Positions 43,487 to 52,923 of a DNA stretch of 64,000 nt are shown in pieces; positions within the stretch are counted from its first letter, which is position 1; each line of letters starts with the position of its first letter. A program made the translations under genes and the position numbers. The notes below the pieces were generated by a model that saw only the letters and a list, made by a program, of their open reading frames with translations, had not been told where the DNA came from and did no database searches. This stretch comes from Chungangia koreensis (GTDB lineage: Bacteria; Bacillota; Bacilli; Bacillales_A; Planococcaceae). Location of the stretch: assembly GCF_042651785.1 (NCBI RefSeq), contig NZ_JBHSEC010000020.1, positions 186,001 to 250,000 on the forward strand, in the 5' to 3' direction.

Positions 43487-44269
43487 TTACATTCCGGCAA
43501 ACTGCGGCTTCCTCTTTTCAACAAATGCTTGAATTCCTTCAAGGTGATCAGCGGACTTGCGCATATTCGCTTGCGCTTCACTTTCCATCTCCAAAACCTT
43601 TTCAAGTTCATGTTCTTTTAGAGAATGCAGTATTTTTTTTGAAGCCAACATGGCTGACACTGGCGATTGAAGCACTCTTTCAGCAAAAGCATTGGCATAG
43701 TCCGATGCCTTCCCCTCTGCCGTTACTTCATCAATCAGTCCTTTTGCTAAGGCATCATGACCATTCAAGACTTTCCCGGACCAGATTAACTGTTTCGCTA
43801 ATGGCACCCCAATCCGCTCCTTCAAGAAGAAATGACCTGCTCCATCCGGAACTAACCCGATTCCTATAAAATTCATAGCAAGTTTGCTGTTTTCTTCGGC
43901 AATGATATGATCACAGCCTAATGCCATACTGAATCCTAATCCGGCGGCGGCACCATGGACAGCGGCAATTGTCACTTGAGGGAGCGTATACAAGGCTTTG
44001 GCTATTCGCGATACATGCACCATAACCGCCTCAATATCCATTGGACTATCTGGATCAACCATTGCTTTAATATCTCCGCCTGCTGAAAATGCCCTACCTT
44101 CGCCCTGTATGATCAATACTTGTACCTCTTGATCCGTTTTCAAATCCTCCAGGCAATCGGCCAATTCCTTCATCATCATTTCATTCATTGAATTCATAGC
44201 AGCTGGACGATTTAGCTTAAGCTTAGCCAGTCTACCTTCTTTTTTTAATGTAATTGTTTCATATGACAC
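43487..44269 (-). CDS. yhaR: Enoyl-CoA hydratase/isomerase family protein YhaR
   Basis: 260 residues, crotonase fold: oxyanion segments GRAFSAGGDIKAM (about 58-70) and HGAAAGLGFSMALGCD (about 105-120). At the second catalytic site it reads FIGIGLVPDGAGHFFL, with Asp in place of the usual GG-T, as in PaaG/YhaR-like proteins rather than true enoyl-CoA hydratases. A FadR-type operator 17-34 nt upstream points to fatty-acid breakdown. The exact reaction is unknown. Confidence 0.85.
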   Translation of the reverse strand: MSYETITLKKEGRLAKLKLNRPAAMNSMNEMMMKELADCLEDLKTDQEVQVLIIQGEGRAFSAGGDIKAMVDPDSPMDIEAVMVHVSRIAKALYTLPQVTIAAVHGAAAGLGFSMALGCDHIIAEENSKLAMNFIGIGLVPDGAGHFFLKERIGVPLAKQLIWSGKVLNGHDALAKGLIDEVTAEGKASDYANAFAERVLQSPVSAMLASKKILHSLKEHELEKVLEMESEAQANMRKSADHLEGIQAFVEKRKPQFAGM

Positions 44270-44285
44270 TTTTCGCCACCCCTTT

Positions 44286-44303
44286 TAAATGAATAGTCAT
44301 TCA
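44286..44303 (-). promoter_or_regulatory. FadR-like operator before yhaR
   Basis: TAAATGAATAGTCATTCA matches the Bacillus FadR consensus TGAATGAMTANTCATTCA at all but one position. It lies 17 nt before the yhaR start. FadR would repress yhaR until long-chain acyl-CoA is present. The rest of the 44270-44647 gap is AT-rich with no gene that I see. Confidence 0.75.
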
Positions 44304-44647
44304 TACAAAATATTCGGCACCACTTCGAAAAATCCTTTTATTCCTTTACAATTTAGGAAATTCCCCAATGGAAACAATAATTAACTTTCAGGTTAAAGCA
44401 CGATTTCTTTTCTAATGTACTGATCAGTTTCACCCATGTTTTAAGAAAGCTTTTAATATAGACATCGTTCAATAAAACACCTTTTATTCCCTATTTTTTG
44501 TTGAAAAATGTCAATGAATTGACGCAAATTTCAATGCATGTTCATTGCCATTTATATTATAGGGTGTATACTTAGATGGAAAATTACATTATACTAAGCT
44601 TCGTGTCTTTAGACATGAATCATGGAGATGATAGGTGGTCTTCAATA

Positions 44648-45397
44648 ATGGAAAAAGAACAGGATTACACGCTTGTCGAGCATTTAACAGAACTTCGAAA
44701 GCGTCTCATTACGATCGTCCTGACGTTTGTCCTGTCTTTAGGAGTGGGATTTTGGCTTGCACCAAAGACTTTAGCATTCATAAAATCACAGCCAACGGCT
44801 CAACATGTTGAATGGAACGTTTTTGGATATACTGACGGTTTACTGATCTATTTGAAATGTGCACTATTATTAGCTATCCTGATTACATTACCCATTGCCA
44901 TGCAACAATTATGGCTATTTGTCAGACCTGGCCTAACTGAAAAAGAATCAAAGGGAGCATCCATGTTCATCCCCTTCGCATTTTTCTTGTTTTTGGCCGG
45001 TATCAGCTTCAGCTATTTTCTTATATTCCCATTGATGTTAAACTTCATGTCGAATATCAATGAGTCAATCGGCGCGACCGAAACATACGGAATGAGTCAG
45101 TATTTTACCTTTATGTTTAATTTGATCATTCCTATAGGGATTGTGTTTGAACTTCCAGTTGTTATTCTTTTCTTAACACGACTTGGAATTGTTACTCCAG
45201 ACAGGCTTCGGAAAATGCGAAAAATCGCTTATTTTGTGTTAGTTGTCGTTGGTGTTACTATAACGCCACCGGATTTCGTTTCAGATTTCCTGATCATTAT
45301 TCCATTGCTGCTTCTATTTGAGATAAGTATTGCACTTTCAGCATGGTCGCTTAAACGGATGAAAGCGAGAGAACAAGCGGAGCAAGAAGCATCCTAA
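44648..45397 (+). CDS. tatC: Sec-independent protein translocase TatC
   Basis: 249 residues from ATG 44648, after AGGTGG; the longer reading from 44576 adds 24 residues atypical of TatC. Six membrane helices. Conserved elements: LVEHLTELRKRL at the N-terminus, FVRPGLTEKE (about 98-107) and the Glu in FELPVVILFL. TatC recognises twin-arginine signals of folded proteins. The paired tatA is downstream, the reverse of the common tatA-tatC order. Confidence 0.92.
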   Translation: MEKEQDYTLVEHLTELRKRLITIVLTFVLSLGVGFWLAPKTLAFIKSQPTAQHVEWNVFGYTDGLLIYLKCALLLAILITLPIAMQQLWLFVRPGLTEKESKGASMFIPFAFFLFLAGISFSYFLIFPLMLNFMSNINESIGATETYGMSQYFTFMFNLIIPIGIVFELPVVILFLTRLGIVTPDRLRKMRKIAYFVLVVVGVTITPPDFVSDFLIIIPLLLLFEISIALSAWSLKRMKAREQAEQEAS

Positions 45398-45430
45398 CCT
45401 CGCAAAACTACTTTTAGGAGGAATTTCTAT

Positions 45431-45628
45431 ATGTCTAGTATCGGTGTACCCGGGTTAATCATTATTTTGGTCCTTGCCTTAATCATTTTTGGTCCTTCAA
45501 AACTACCTCAATTAGGTAAGGCTGTTGGACAAACGTTGAGAGAATTCAAAAACGGCACGAAAGATATCATGGATGACGTTACTGATGAATTCAAATTAGA
45601 AGATAGTAATGAAAAGAAAACTAAATAA
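45431..45628 (+). CDS. tatA: Sec-independent protein translocase TatA
   Basis: 65 residues: one membrane helix GVPGLIIILVLALIIFGPSKLP with the invariant FGPxKLP hinge, then an amphipathic helix (GKAVGQTLREFKNGTKD) and an acidic tail. It forms the pore with TatC. Starts 33 nt after tatC with TAGGAGGA upstream. Confidence 0.93.
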   Translation: MSSIGVPGLIIILVLALIIFGPSKLPQLGKAVGQTLREFKNGTKDIMDDVTDEFKLEDSNEKKTK

Positions 45629-45632
45629 TAGT

Positions 45633-45659
45633 AAAAGGCAGCCAATTGGCTGCCTTTTT
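45633..45659. terminator. Bidirectional terminator between tatA and hemZ
   Basis: AAAAGGCAGCCA pairs with TGGCTGCCTTTT around a short AT core; T residues on both strands. Confidence 0.92.
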
Positions 45660-47161
45660 CATTTCACTATAGGCTGAGGAAAGATTCGCTCTAAATGCTC
45701 AATCTTCTTGTTGATGGATTCTTCATAGGTCAGGATATATGCAGCTGGATCCTTTGGATTGTAGAACTGTTCAATTTTCCCGGTATTCCGGTCAATGAAC
45801 TTACTTGATGCCCCACAACCAATTCCAATGATCGTCTGCAATTCCTCCATCATGAGGATATTATAAATACTCTCTTCCTCCGGTTTGGAATAACCCACGT
45901 TCTCCAAATTACCTAATATGTTTTTTTGGCGATATAAATAATAAGGTACATATCCATTTTCCTCTGTCCATTGTCGAGCCATTTCCATCATCGCTTCTGC
46001 AGTTCCCCGATCAGCTACCTGATACTTTTTCTTATTACGTGACATTTCGGAAGCTCGTTTAAATGATAGAGTATGAACCGTTAAAGACTCAGGCTGCATC
46101 TTTTGAGTTTCATCTAAGGAATGCTTGAATTCTTCGATTCCTTCATTCGGCAAGCCGATGATCAAGTCCATATTGATATTGGTCATCCCCATTTCACGGG
46201 AAAGCCAGAACTTATCAATCGTTTCTTGGACCGTATGATGACGCCCAATTGCTTTTAGTGTTTCATCCGTATAGGACTGTGGATTTACACTGATCCGGTC
46301 TATTTTCCACTTTTTTAGAACTTCTAATTTCTCTGGTGTAATTGTATCCGGCCGACCTGCTTCAACTGTCACTTCCCTGATTTTCTCTAAGTTCGGGAAG
46401 GATTCAGACATTGTCTGATACAGAGCATCCATTTCATGCGCCTCTATTGAAGTAGGCGTCCCCCCACCGTAATAGACGGAGGTAATCGTTAAATTCCGTT
46501 CTTTCATCCATTTCCCCATAACTCGAATTTCTTCGTGCAGACCATCAAGGAATGATTCCACCCTACCGTTTTTACGATGGATCGCAAACGCAGGGAACGT
46601 ACAATACGCACATTTTGTCGGACAGAAAGGGATGCCAATATATACACTTACTTCATTTCCGATTGAATCCAAGTCTGGGATTGCCTTTAGCTGCCTGTCC
46701 GCAATTGTACCCATAAGGTCGGTTTTTTCGTCAGAGATTCGATATTCGGAAAATAATCTTTCCTTAATCGCTTCATGTTCAAGCCCTTCCCGCCGATATT
46801 TATGATAGAGCTTTGTGGGCCTGACCCCAGTTAGAATGCCCCACGACTGTGTAATGCCCGTCACTTTTTCAAGTACCTCGAGCATTGCATGAGAGAATAC
46901 GCGTTTTTTCGTTTTGTTCCACTCTTTTTCGGAACTTGCAAAAACCGTTTCATTCACACTTGCGGCTGAATACATTTTGCCACCTACACAAAGTTCCACT
47001 TCAGCAGTAATTCTACTCTCCGACTCATTTAGCCGGAAATCCATTTCAATTTCTGCTTCCTCTTCTTTGTAATGGGATTCTTCAAAAAAGAGATTGAAGA
47101 GGTGGAGAATCATCTGCGACCAGTCTTGAGGGACTGGGGTATTCAATTTGATAGATTTCAT
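45659..47161 (-). CDS. hemZ: Radical SAM coproporphyrinogen III oxidase-like HemZ
   Basis: 500 residues. N-terminal domain of about 160 residues, then a radical SAM core with the 4Fe-4S motif CPTKCAYC (Cys180, Cys184, Cys187), YYGGGTPTS and SVNPQSY. It resembles B. subtilis HemZ (YhaV), an oxygen-independent coproporphyrinogen-dehydrogenase-like protein; related HemW proteins are heme chaperones, so true activity is debated. It is divergent from hemAT with only 32 nt between, so the two probably share control sequence. Confidence 0.88.
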   Translation of the reverse strand: MKSIKLNTPVPQDWSQMILHLFNLFFEESHYKEEEAEIEMDFRLNESESRITAEVELCVGGKMYSAASVNETVFASSEKEWNKTKKRVFSHAMLEVLEKVTGITQSWGILTGVRPTKLYHKYRREGLEHEAIKERLFSEYRISDEKTDLMGTIADRQLKAIPDLDSIGNEVSVYIGIPFCPTKCAYCTFPAFAIHRKNGRVESFLDGLHEEIRVMGKWMKERNLTITSVYYGGGTPTSIEAHEMDALYQTMSESFPNLEKIREVTVEAGRPDTITPEKLEVLKKWKIDRISVNPQSYTDETLKAIGRHHTVQETIDKFWLSREMGMTNINMDLIIGLPNEGIEEFKHSLDETQKMQPESLTVHTLSFKRASEMSRNKKKYQVADRGTAEAMMEMARQWTEENGYVPYYLYRQKNILGNLENVGYSKPEEESIYNILMMEELQTIIGIGCGASSKFIDRNTGKIEQFYNPKDPAAYILTYEESINKKIEHLERIFPQPIVK

Positions 47162-47193
47162 TTATAAACCAACTTTCTGAAGGAGTTAAGACA

Positions 47194-48489
47194 TTGACCT
47201 TATTTACGAAACGAAAACAACAAACAAAACACTCTTTAACAGAAGCGGCAAAGGAGCAGCTTCCCTTCGTCAGCATTTCTAAAGACTTGCCAGCAGACAT
47301 TACAACATGTCTTTCAATGATTGACTTAACTGAACAAGATCTTGCCATTTTGAAAACTATGCAAGAACCGCTCCATCAAAATGTCCATACCATTGTAGCA
47401 AACTTCTACCTGAACTTGGAGAAGGAAAATACGCTTCAAGAAATCATAGGTGACCACAGCAGTGTAGAACGGCTACGCGTTACATTGACCCGTCATATAT
47501 CGGAAATGTTTGATGGAACAATTGATCAGGCGTTCGTTGAAAAAAGACGCCGAATTGCAGTCATTCACGCAAGGATCGGTCTCGTTCCAAAATGGTATTT
47601 AAGTGCTTTCCAAGATTTGCTGAACAGTTTTTTCGAGATTGTCCAACAAACAAATTATCACCCTTCTGAACAGTTGACAATACTTAAATCGCTTTCTAAA
47701 ATGCTTAACTTCGAACAGCAGTTGGTACTAACGATATACGAAGAGAAAAACGAAGAGGCACTTCTTGAGGAGAATGAACGCAAGTCCATATTAATGGATC
47801 GTTTACGCCACAGTTCTGTTAACTTGGAGGAAATAATCAGCCGCTCTTCCCATGACTTAAACAAAATGCAGGATTTTATCGGGACAGTCGAATCATTATC
47901 TCAAGAAAATCTTGCTCTTGCGGATGAGATGGCAAGCAAATCACTGGTTGAATTGGAACGCCTCAATGAAACCGAGTTAAAAAGTAACGAATTGAAACAA
48001 AAGATGGGCAGTATCCATCAAAATGTAACAGATCTTCATAAGTTGAATGAACAGATTACAGCGATTGCTCAAATTGTCACTCAGATTGCGAACCAGACAA
48101 ACTTACTTGCTTTGAATGCCTCCATTGAAGCCGCTCGGGCAGGAGAACACGGAAAAGGCTTTGCAGTTGTTGCTGACGAGGTCCGGAAGCTTGCCGAACA
48201 CACAAAATCATCACTTAGTGAAGTTGAAACCATATTAGCGGAAACAGACTCAAAAACTGCAGCTATCGCATCCAATGTACAGGATTTGCAACAGTTGACA
48301 GATGATGAACGAAGTCAGATTGTCGCTTCCGGCCACTCATTCTCCTCCATTGTTAAAGCGATGGAAGAATTAAAAGAACGAAATGGTTCCTTAGCTGATA
48401 GTATTTTAAACGTTTCGGAACGCTTGAACTCAATCTATGCGAGCTCAGAGCAAATATCCGAATCAGCCAAGTCATTAGCGTCAATGTAA
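47194..48489 (+). CDS. hemAT: Globin-coupled oxygen sensor for aerotaxis HemAT
   Basis: 431 residues from TTG 47194 (AAGGAG upstream). The N-terminal sensor globin (about 30-185) has the proximal heme His125 in IAVIHARIGLVPKWYLSAF; the C-terminal methyl-accepting signalling domain has the hairpin tip NLLALNASIEAARAGEHGKGFAVVADEVRKLAEH. No membrane segment. It binds oxygen at heme and signals to CheA. This implies that the organism is motile. Confidence 0.93.
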   Translation: MTLFTKRKQQTKHSLTEAAKEQLPFVSISKDLPADITTCLSMIDLTEQDLAILKTMQEPLHQNVHTIVANFYLNLEKENTLQEIIGDHSSVERLRVTLTRHISEMFDGTIDQAFVEKRRRIAVIHARIGLVPKWYLSAFQDLLNSFFEIVQQTNYHPSEQLTILKSLSKMLNFEQQLVLTIYEEKNEEALLEENERKSILMDRLRHSSVNLEEIISRSSHDLNKMQDFIGTVESLSQENLALADEMASKSLVELERLNETELKSNELKQKMGSIHQNVTDLHKLNEQITAIAQIVTQIANQTNLLALNASIEAARAGEHGKGFAVVADEVRKLAEHTKSSLSEVETILAETDSKTAAIASNVQDLQQLTDDERSQIVASGHSFSSIVKAMEELKERNGSLADSILNVSERLNSIYASSEQISESAKSLASM

Positions 48490-48509
48490 TTGAAGAACAC
48501 CTTTTTACG

Positions 48510-48555
48510 CATAGACAGTCCATTCTTTTAACAATGGGCTGTCTATGTTTTTTTT
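48510..48555 (+). terminator. Terminator of hemAT
   Basis: 15-bp stem (48510-48524 with 48533-48547, one G-T pair) followed by eight T residues. Confidence 0.92.
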
Positions 48556-48661
48556 ATAAGTACACCAGTATTCATACTAGTCTAACAAAAATCTATTACG
48601 TCAACTGTATAATCCTCCGAAAATTGTACACCTTATACTTTAAGGAAAGTGTAGGTGTCAA

Positions 48662-49405
48662 ATGGTGTTTTTTGGTCCAAACAATGAATTTTCGGCTTTT
48701 TACTTGTTTTCAATCAGCCATGTAGTGGTCTTATTACTCTTCGTGACGATTACTTTCATACTCTTCCACTACCGAAGCAAGATAAATCAAGAACAATTAA
48801 GAAAGTACGAAATAGGATTGGCTATGACTTTAATAATTTCTGAAGTCACCAACCAATTTTGGATGATCCATAGCGGGATCTGGATCGTTGGCCGCTCATT
48901 GCCATTAGAATTATGTAATATCGGTCTCATTCTAAGTATTTTTTTGTTGCTGACGAGGAAACAAGCAATTTTTGAATTATTATTTTTCATTGCCGTTTTT
49001 GGCGCAACACAAGCGATATTTACTCCTGCTTTAACCTATGGCTTTCCCCACTTTAGATTCTTCCATTTCTTCTACACGCATATGGTGATTGTCTGGGTTG
49101 CGCTATATTTCATGTGGGTCAGAGGTTATAAGCTGACATTCCATTCCGTCATCAAACTACTACTTTTCATTAATATTCTTTTACCGATAATTTTGTATGT
49201 AAATGATCGAAATAACGGCAACTATTGGTTTTTACGTCATAAACCCGATACCCCAAGTCTTTTCGACTTAATGGGGCCATATCCATGGTACATTTTTACG
49301 TTGGAGGGTTTATTAGTCGTAGGTACTCTTTTAGCTTGGTTCATCATAAGATCCAAAAATCATTTCAAAAACCAAAAACAACATATATCGATTGACCCAA
49401 AATAA
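48662..49405 (+). CDS. YwaF-like membrane protein (TIGR02206 type)
   Basis: 247 residues, six or seven membrane helices. It carries LPLELCNIGLILSIFLLLT (about 79-97), conserved in the YwaF/TIGR02206 group, and ends in LLVVGTLLAWFIIR plus a basic tail. No function is established for the family. Start at ATG 48662; the upstream stretch GTGTAGGTGTCAA offers only a weak ribosome binding site. Confidence 0.75.
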   Translation: MVFFGPNNEFSAFYLFSISHVVVLLLFVTITFILFHYRSKINQEQLRKYEIGLAMTLIISEVTNQFWMIHSGIWIVGRSLPLELCNIGLILSIFLLLTRKQAIFELLFFIAVFGATQAIFTPALTYGFPHFRFFHFFYTHMVIVWVALYFMWVRGYKLTFHSVIKLLLFINILLPIILYVNDRNNGNYWFLRHKPDTPSLFDLMGPYPWYIFTLEGLLVVGTLLAWFIIRSKNHFKNQKQHISIDPK

Positions 49406-49431
49406 GCACTGCGGAAAAAGCAGTGCTTATT
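49404..49431 (+). terminator. Terminator of the ywaF-like gene
   Basis: AAGCACTGC (49404-49412) pairs with GCAGTGCTT (49420-49428), followed by ATTTTAG. Confidence 0.85.
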
Positions 49432-49459
49432 TTAGTTAGGTTTTATTTGGATCACTGGC

Positions 49460-49900
49460 CTAACCGAGATACACACTATCGCATGTTCCAGCAATCGGTT
49501 CATAGAAGCAATGGTCTTTATATTGACCTGTAAAAGGTTGATTGTACCAGGTAGAAGGACATGGCGCATAAGGATTAAAATACCATAAGGAATATTTTGC
49601 TGGATGAACTCTCCAATTTTCCAAAACCCTTCTTGCTAATTTTCTTTCATTTTCCCTTGCAGGTGAATAAAACAAATTCCCTTTTTGAACAGCTTCAAAA
49701 GAATAATTTCCTCCCTGCACCTGATAAATAACGTCTTCAATGGTTCTGACATCTTTAAAGTCTAAACAATCTGCCACGGCACGGTTAACAATGACATTAC
49801 CAACATATAACATGCCCTGGTTACCTTCACCTTCAGCTTCCGCCCTCATCATTCTTGCAATCAAGTCAACGTCAGCATTCCGATACTTTACTCTTGGCAT
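49460..49900 (-). CDS. Cell-wall hydrolase of the CwlJ/SleB family
   Basis: 146 residues from ATG 49900 (TTTGGGGGGAT upstream). Hydrolase_2 domain: DLIARMMRAEAEGEGNQGMLYVGNVIVNR, whose Glu in the AEAEGE segment is the catalytic candidate, then NPYAPCPSTW and QYKDHCFYEP. No signal peptide or peptidoglycan-binding domain, which fits CwlJ rather than SleB. CwlJ degrades spore cortex during germination. Confidence 0.87.
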   Translation of the reverse strand: MPRVKYRNADVDLIARMMRAEAEGEGNQGMLYVGNVIVNRAVADCLDFKDVRTIEDVIYQVQGGNYSFEAVQKGNLFYSPARENERKLARRVLENWRVHPAKYSLWYFNPYAPCPSTWYNQPFTGQYKDHCFYEPIAGTCDSVYLG

Positions 49901-50116
49901 TTTATCCCCCCAAATATATAGTATGAAAATATTCAAATGCTGTGCCTAATTTGCAGCAGCATACACCATATCAACAATTTCAAATCCCTTAATACTCTAA
50001 AGGATTACATTCCTTATTGATTGAAGCAAAAATAGTAAGGAATTTAATGAATTTTTGTAACTTCCGTTAAATCATAATCGACTTAAAGGAAGGGAGCTGA
50101 TGTTATACAAAGATAT

Positions 50117-50785
50117 TTGAAACTTTTTATCGTAAGTGGACTTGTATTAGTTGGGTGTAATCATAATAGAACAAATGATACACCTTTAGTCTTTGAGGAA
50201 AGCAGTGAAGATTTTCCGACTACCAATGAAATGACAAATAGCATGGAACAGAATGTTGTACAATATTTAGCTGAATATGATGAAGGTCTTACTGACCAGG
50301 ATTCTCAAATGGCTTATGAAATGTGTGCGAGAGCGCTGACTGACTATTATAAAGCCGTCTGGAACGGCTCTGATATTGAATTGTACACATTCATCGAGAG
50401 CGATAATCTTAAACAATACATGCAAAAGAAAATACAATCCCAATACGACTTGCACGCCAACTCTAATGATCCAGTACAAAATGTTGAGGTTGTAGACTGG
50501 GAGGTGGAGTTTGCGGATGAGGAGGAAGGAAATTATCTCTACTTACTATTGCCAGCACACGTTCACAAGAATGGTGGTGGATTTGGTGAGCCTACTGAGT
50601 TTCTTGTGCAGAATAAAAACCGCAAGTTAGTCATCGTGGATTGGTATATGGGGGCAAAGGATAGTTATGATTTCTTTGTGCGTGGAGAAAATCTAAAAAT
50701 TAACAATCCTGCTATTTGGGATGATCGAGAATTTGTAAAAAGGATCAAACAGAAACAGAGGGAATTTTCAGGCTCAACTCGATAG
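50117..50785 (+). CDS. Predicted lipoprotein of unknown function
   Basis: 222 residues if started at TTG 50117; lipobox LVGC at about 11-14, then an acidic N-terminal region and an alpha-beta domain (NTF2-like by impression: ALTDYYKAVWNGSD, LYLLLPAHVHK, KLVIVDWYMG). The good ribosome binding site AAGGAAGGGAG ends at 50096, 20 nt before this TTG. The expected codon at 8-nt spacing is ATA 50105, which would add QRYL to the signal. An ATA start or a lost base are both possible. Family not recognised. Confidence 0.7.
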   Translation: MKLFIVSGLVLVGCNHNRTNDTPLVFEESSEDFPTTNEMTNSMEQNVVQYLAEYDEGLTDQDSQMAYEMCARALTDYYKAVWNGSDIELYTFIESDNLKQYMQKKIQSQYDLHANSNDPVQNVEVVDWEVEFADEEEGNYLYLLLPAHVHKNGGGFGEPTEFLVQNKNRKLVIVDWYMGAKDSYDFFVRGENLKINNPAIWDDREFVKRIKQKQREFSGSTR

Positions 50786-50824
50786 TATAATATTTTGTTC
50801 CCGCCTATATAATTTCCACTAAAA

Positions 50825-50855
50825 TAGACATCCAATTAAGTTAATTGGATGTCTA
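50825..50855 (-). terminator. Terminator of yheA
   Basis: Perfect 15-bp stem (50825-50839 with 50841-50855, a tight 1-nt centre) with a T-rich tail on the minus strand, about 20 nt past the yheA stop. Confidence 0.8.
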
Positions 50856-50874
50856 CAATAATGACTAATAGCAA

Positions 50875-51219
50875 TTACATTCCTGTATATAGATCTTGGA
50901 CCGGCTTCATCAAGATCCGGTTGATTTCTTCAATAATTTTGCTTAAATTCATCTCTGCTTGAAGCATGGCAGCAATTTTCGGGTTTTGCTGAGCTAACTG
51001 TGCAGTCTTTTGCGCATATTCCAGCTCCTCGCCGGAAATCTGTTTACCCTGCATTTGTTGTTCTTGAAGTGATAATTGGATTTTCCTGAAATTCTGGAAA
51101 ATGGCTAAAGCCTCCGGATCCTTCTTCACTTCCCCGATTGCTTGCTGGACAGCTGCAAATTCCGGAGTCTTTCGAAATGATACTTCTAACCGATTAATGT
51201 CATCGTATATGTTCACCAT
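50875..51219 (-). CDS. yheA: YheA, YlbF/YmcA-like family protein
   Basis: 114 residues, all helical. Family pattern: IYDDINRLEVSFRKTPEF, DPEALAIFQNFRKIQ and EMNLSKIIEEINRIL. YlbF and YmcA control RNase Y in B. subtilis; YheA is a paralogue of unknown role. It starts 19 nt after yheB, and the two form an operon as in B. subtilis. AAAGGAGAGAG precedes ATG 51219. Confidence 0.88.
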   Translation of the reverse strand: MVNIYDDINRLEVSFRKTPEFAAVQQAIGEVKKDPEALAIFQNFRKIQLSLQEQQMQGKQISGEELEYAQKTAQLAQQNPKIAAMLQAEMNLSKIIEEINRILMKPVQDLYTGM

Positions 51220-51238
51220 GTCACTCTCTCCTTTTCAA

Positions 51239-52390
51239 TTATCCGAGGAACAAAGCAATGATTCCTTGGACAATCCCGATTAATCCTCCAAGTAATGCCC
51301 CCAGGACTGTAATCATTTTAAATTCCCTTTTTGAAATACCGAGCACCAATTCTTCCAGACGGGCAACGGGGAATGAATCGACCTGTTCTTTGACCATCTC
51401 TTCAATCTTCAGTCTTCGCAATGCCTCTTCGAGCTTCTCTTCTGCTTTTTGGAAGGCCATCTCCGTCACTATAGGAATCAGATGTTCATTCGTCCACGCA
51501 GGGCCAGCTGGCCAGTAATGAATCAGCGGCTGATTTAAGCGTTCCGATATATTCAATTCTCGTGTCGTATAATCCTTTACCGCTTGGAGGGCTGGTTCAA
51601 AATCGAAATCACCGATTAAGTCATCCACTGGCCGGTCCTTCAATTTTTCCCATTCCTTCACAACTAATGAATTGATGAGCTCAAATGTTCCTGGAGAATG
51701 TAAAAACTTCTTGATTTCATTTTGTGCTTTATCCACGAGTGTTTGTGATTCACCGAAGAACATATGAATCATATTTCCGAGGGTACCTTTACTTTCGAGA
51801 AAATCATCGATCAACCGCTTAATAACCATTCGCCCTTCAAAAGAATCGAAGAACGCCTCCCCCCGCTCTAACACGTAACGTGTTATTTGGGGAATCTTCT
51901 GGTCAGCCTGTTCTTGCCACTCAATCGGTGTCAATTCGCGAATGCTCTTTTCAGCCAGCCTGCTCCTTAACGTTGCAAACTGCTGATCTATGATCCCACT
52001 TAGCTTCTCTTCAGCTTTTTGATCGAGTTGCTGGACACCAGCCATCTCGACCCAATCCGACAATGTCTTATTTTGTCCAAACACAGTCCGATCAATTGCC
52101 GTTTGAATATAACCTCTTATTTTTTCAAGCATATCGGGTGTAAATAGCTTTTTGCGGAAAGTTTCAGGTGTCAGCAAATGCTCTACGACCGTCCTGCCAA
52201 ACTGCTTTGCCAATTCATCCCGTCTTTTTGGAATTAACCCCGGTGTAAAAGGTACTCTCCAAGAACCGATATATTTCACACCATGTGGCCTGAACAGCAT
52301 CTTAATCGCCAAATGGTTTGTTAAACCTCCGATCAGTGCACCCACAACGGCCATAAATAGAATCAATATAAAAGAATTCAAAAGCCTCAC
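51239..52390 (-). CDS. yheB: DUF445 membrane protein YheB
   Basis: 383 residues. N-terminal helix GALIGGLTNHLAIKMLFRPH (the TNxxAIxMLFRP motif of DUF445), a long helical cytosolic or outer region, and a C-terminal membrane hairpin (FKMITVLGALLGGLIGIVQGIIALFL). In Bacillus, YheB is a spore membrane protein of unknown function. Paired with yheA. Confidence 0.87.
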   Translation of the reverse strand: MRLLNSFILILFMAVVGALIGGLTNHLAIKMLFRPHGVKYIGSWRVPFTPGLIPKRRDELAKQFGRTVVEHLLTPETFRKKLFTPDMLEKIRGYIQTAIDRTVFGQNKTLSDWVEMAGVQQLDQKAEEKLSGIIDQQFATLRSRLAEKSIRELTPIEWQEQADQKIPQITRYVLERGEAFFDSFEGRMVIKRLIDDFLESKGTLGNMIHMFFGESQTLVDKAQNEIKKFLHSPGTFELINSLVVKEWEKLKDRPVDDLIGDFDFEPALQAVKDYTTRELNISERLNQPLIHYWPAGPAWTNEHLIPIVTEMAFQKAEEKLEEALRRLKIEEMVKEQVDSFPVARLEELVLGISKREFKMITVLGALLGGLIGIVQGIIALFLG

Positions 52391-52457
52391 CTTTCCACAT
52401 TTTCACTTTCCTCATTATAACAGAGAGTCGAAAATGATAGAAATAGTGAGACCTTTA

Positions 52458-52847
52458 CTATAAAGCGTTATACATAGTCGAAAAACGGATGGCATGTTCC
52501 AATTCATCCTGCATAGCGATGAATAGTGGATTATAAGCTTGTTGAATTGGGATTGTCAACAACATTTCTTTATATGTATCGACTGCATCCAGTTCATCGA
52601 CGATCGATCGCTTTGCAGCATCTTTTAGATTATAGGCGGGTACTGGTTTCTTAGGATTTTGTACAAAGCTTCCTGTCATCATATAATAGAGTTGCTGGAA
52701 CATTTCATAATGGCTTTTCTCATCTTCTAAAGCATGTTTGATAAACGACTGCCAATAGGGATCGTTCGTTAATTGGAGCATGCTTTTGTAGAAATAATAA
52801 GCCCGATATTCATCTTCAATGGCCTGTTTCAGATTTTCGACAAACAA
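52458..52847 (-). CDS. Ferritin-like di-iron protein
   Basis: 129 residues from TTG 52847 (AAGGAG 7 nt upstream). Four-helix pattern with the ligands spaced as in rubrerythrin-type domains: EDEYRAYYFY (helix 1), EDEKSHYEMF (helix 2), DELDAVDTYKEM (helix 3), DELEHAIRF (helix 4), so two ExxH/Y pairs are present. No rubredoxin domain. It could be an oxidase or spore-coat-type protein; the role is not known. Confidence 0.75.
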   Translation of the reverse strand: MFVENLKQAIEDEYRAYYFYKSMLQLTNDPYWQSFIKHALEDEKSHYEMFQQLYYMMTGSFVQNPKKPVPAYNLKDAAKRSIVDELDAVDTYKEMLLTIPIQQAYNPLFIAMQDELEHAIRFSTMYNAL

Positions 52848-52923
52848 CTGAGCACTCCTTCGGCGGTTTTATATATGAATATGCGAAGGAAGAGGCTCCT
52901 ATGAGTACAAGGGGGACGACGGA

